Origin: Hyphomicrobiales bacterium
Lineage (GTDB): Bacteria > Pseudomonadota > Alphaproteobacteria > Rhizobiales > OSC116
Length of the DNA: 5,423 nucleotides
Reading direction: 5' to 3'
Assembly (NCBI GenBank): GCA_013214985.1
Contig: JABSRY010000197.1
Location: 1-5,423 of the forward strand
Position numbers and translations under genes: made by a program. The notes beneath the pieces are model-generated. The model worked only from the letters and a program-made list of their open reading frames with translations, searched no databases and was not told where the DNA came from. How positions within the stretch are numbered: position 1 is the first letter of the stretch; every line of letters begins with the position of its first letter. This document shows positions 5,384 to 5,423 of the stretch, in pieces.

Positions 5384-5407
5384 AGGGCATATTCAACATG
5401 CTTTTTT
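5384..5407 (+). terminator. Weak terminator-like hairpin downstream of the PCMT-like gene
   Basis: GGGCAT (5385-5390) can pair with ATGCTT (5398-5403) around a seven-base loop, four Watson-Crick pairs extended by two G-U pairs and an A-T, and the stem runs into six T (5402-5407). The stem is short, so termination would be partial. A competing pairing of GGCATA (5386-5391) with TATGCC (5416-5421) is also possible, and the window ends too soon to decide. Confidence 0.35.
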
Positions 5408-5423
5408 ATAAGAGTTATGCCTT

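Noticed and set aside
1..5423. CRISPR array, tRNA gene, insertion sequence or attachment site
   Set aside because: I saw no regularly spaced direct repeats, no cloverleaf-like gene, no transposase and no terminal inverted repeats in the window.

Overview
This A+T-rich window looks like part of an alphaproteobacterial chromosome. The evidence is the company the genes keep: a DUF2336 protein, a stand-alone Hpt-domain protein, a folate-dependent tRNA methyltransferase (TrmFO), a tiny DUF1127 protein, and a PCMT-like methyltransferase of the type often found in alphaproteobacteria. The assignment to this class is inference from protein families; no rRNA or other phylogenetic marker is present.

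Layout. The left edge (1-1007, + strand) holds the 3' part of a DUF2336 gene. It converges, with a gap of only 7 bases, on a run of four minus-strand genes: trmFO (4126-2693), lrgA (2690-2331), lrgB (2334-1621) and an Hpt-domain gene (1557-1015). trmFO and lrgA are 2 bases apart and lrgA and lrgB overlap in an ATGA, so these three form a tight operon. The Hpt gene lies 63 bases further on and may be the last gene of that operon. Upstream of trmFO is a separate minus-strand unit, a 45-residue DUF1127 gene (4435-4298) followed by a two-hairpin 3' UTR that ends in an intrinsic terminator. A divergent intergenic region (4436-4658) separates it from a + strand PCMT-like gene (4659-5348). The last 75 bases are non-coding and contain a 16-base palindrome and a weak terminator-like hairpin.

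The most interesting element is the 3' UTR of the DUF1127 gene. Just after the stop codon, the minus-strand transcript can form a 12-bp stem whose 17-base loop carries CCUCCCUCC, an anti-Shine-Dalgarno sequence. A strong terminator hairpin with a 7-U tail follows immediately. This matches the architecture of the alphaproteobacterial 'cuckoo'/CcsR small RNAs, which sit next to DUF1127 genes and present CCUCC-type motifs in hairpin loops. The window therefore probably encodes an unannotated anti-SD small RNA that is co-transcribed with, and processed from, a DUF1127 mRNA.

The remaining genes are mostly housekeeping or regulatory. TrmFO makes m5U54 in tRNA, LrgA/LrgB form a two-part membrane system, and the Hpt and DUF2336 proteins suggest phosphorelay-type signalling, although nothing in the window identifies their partners.
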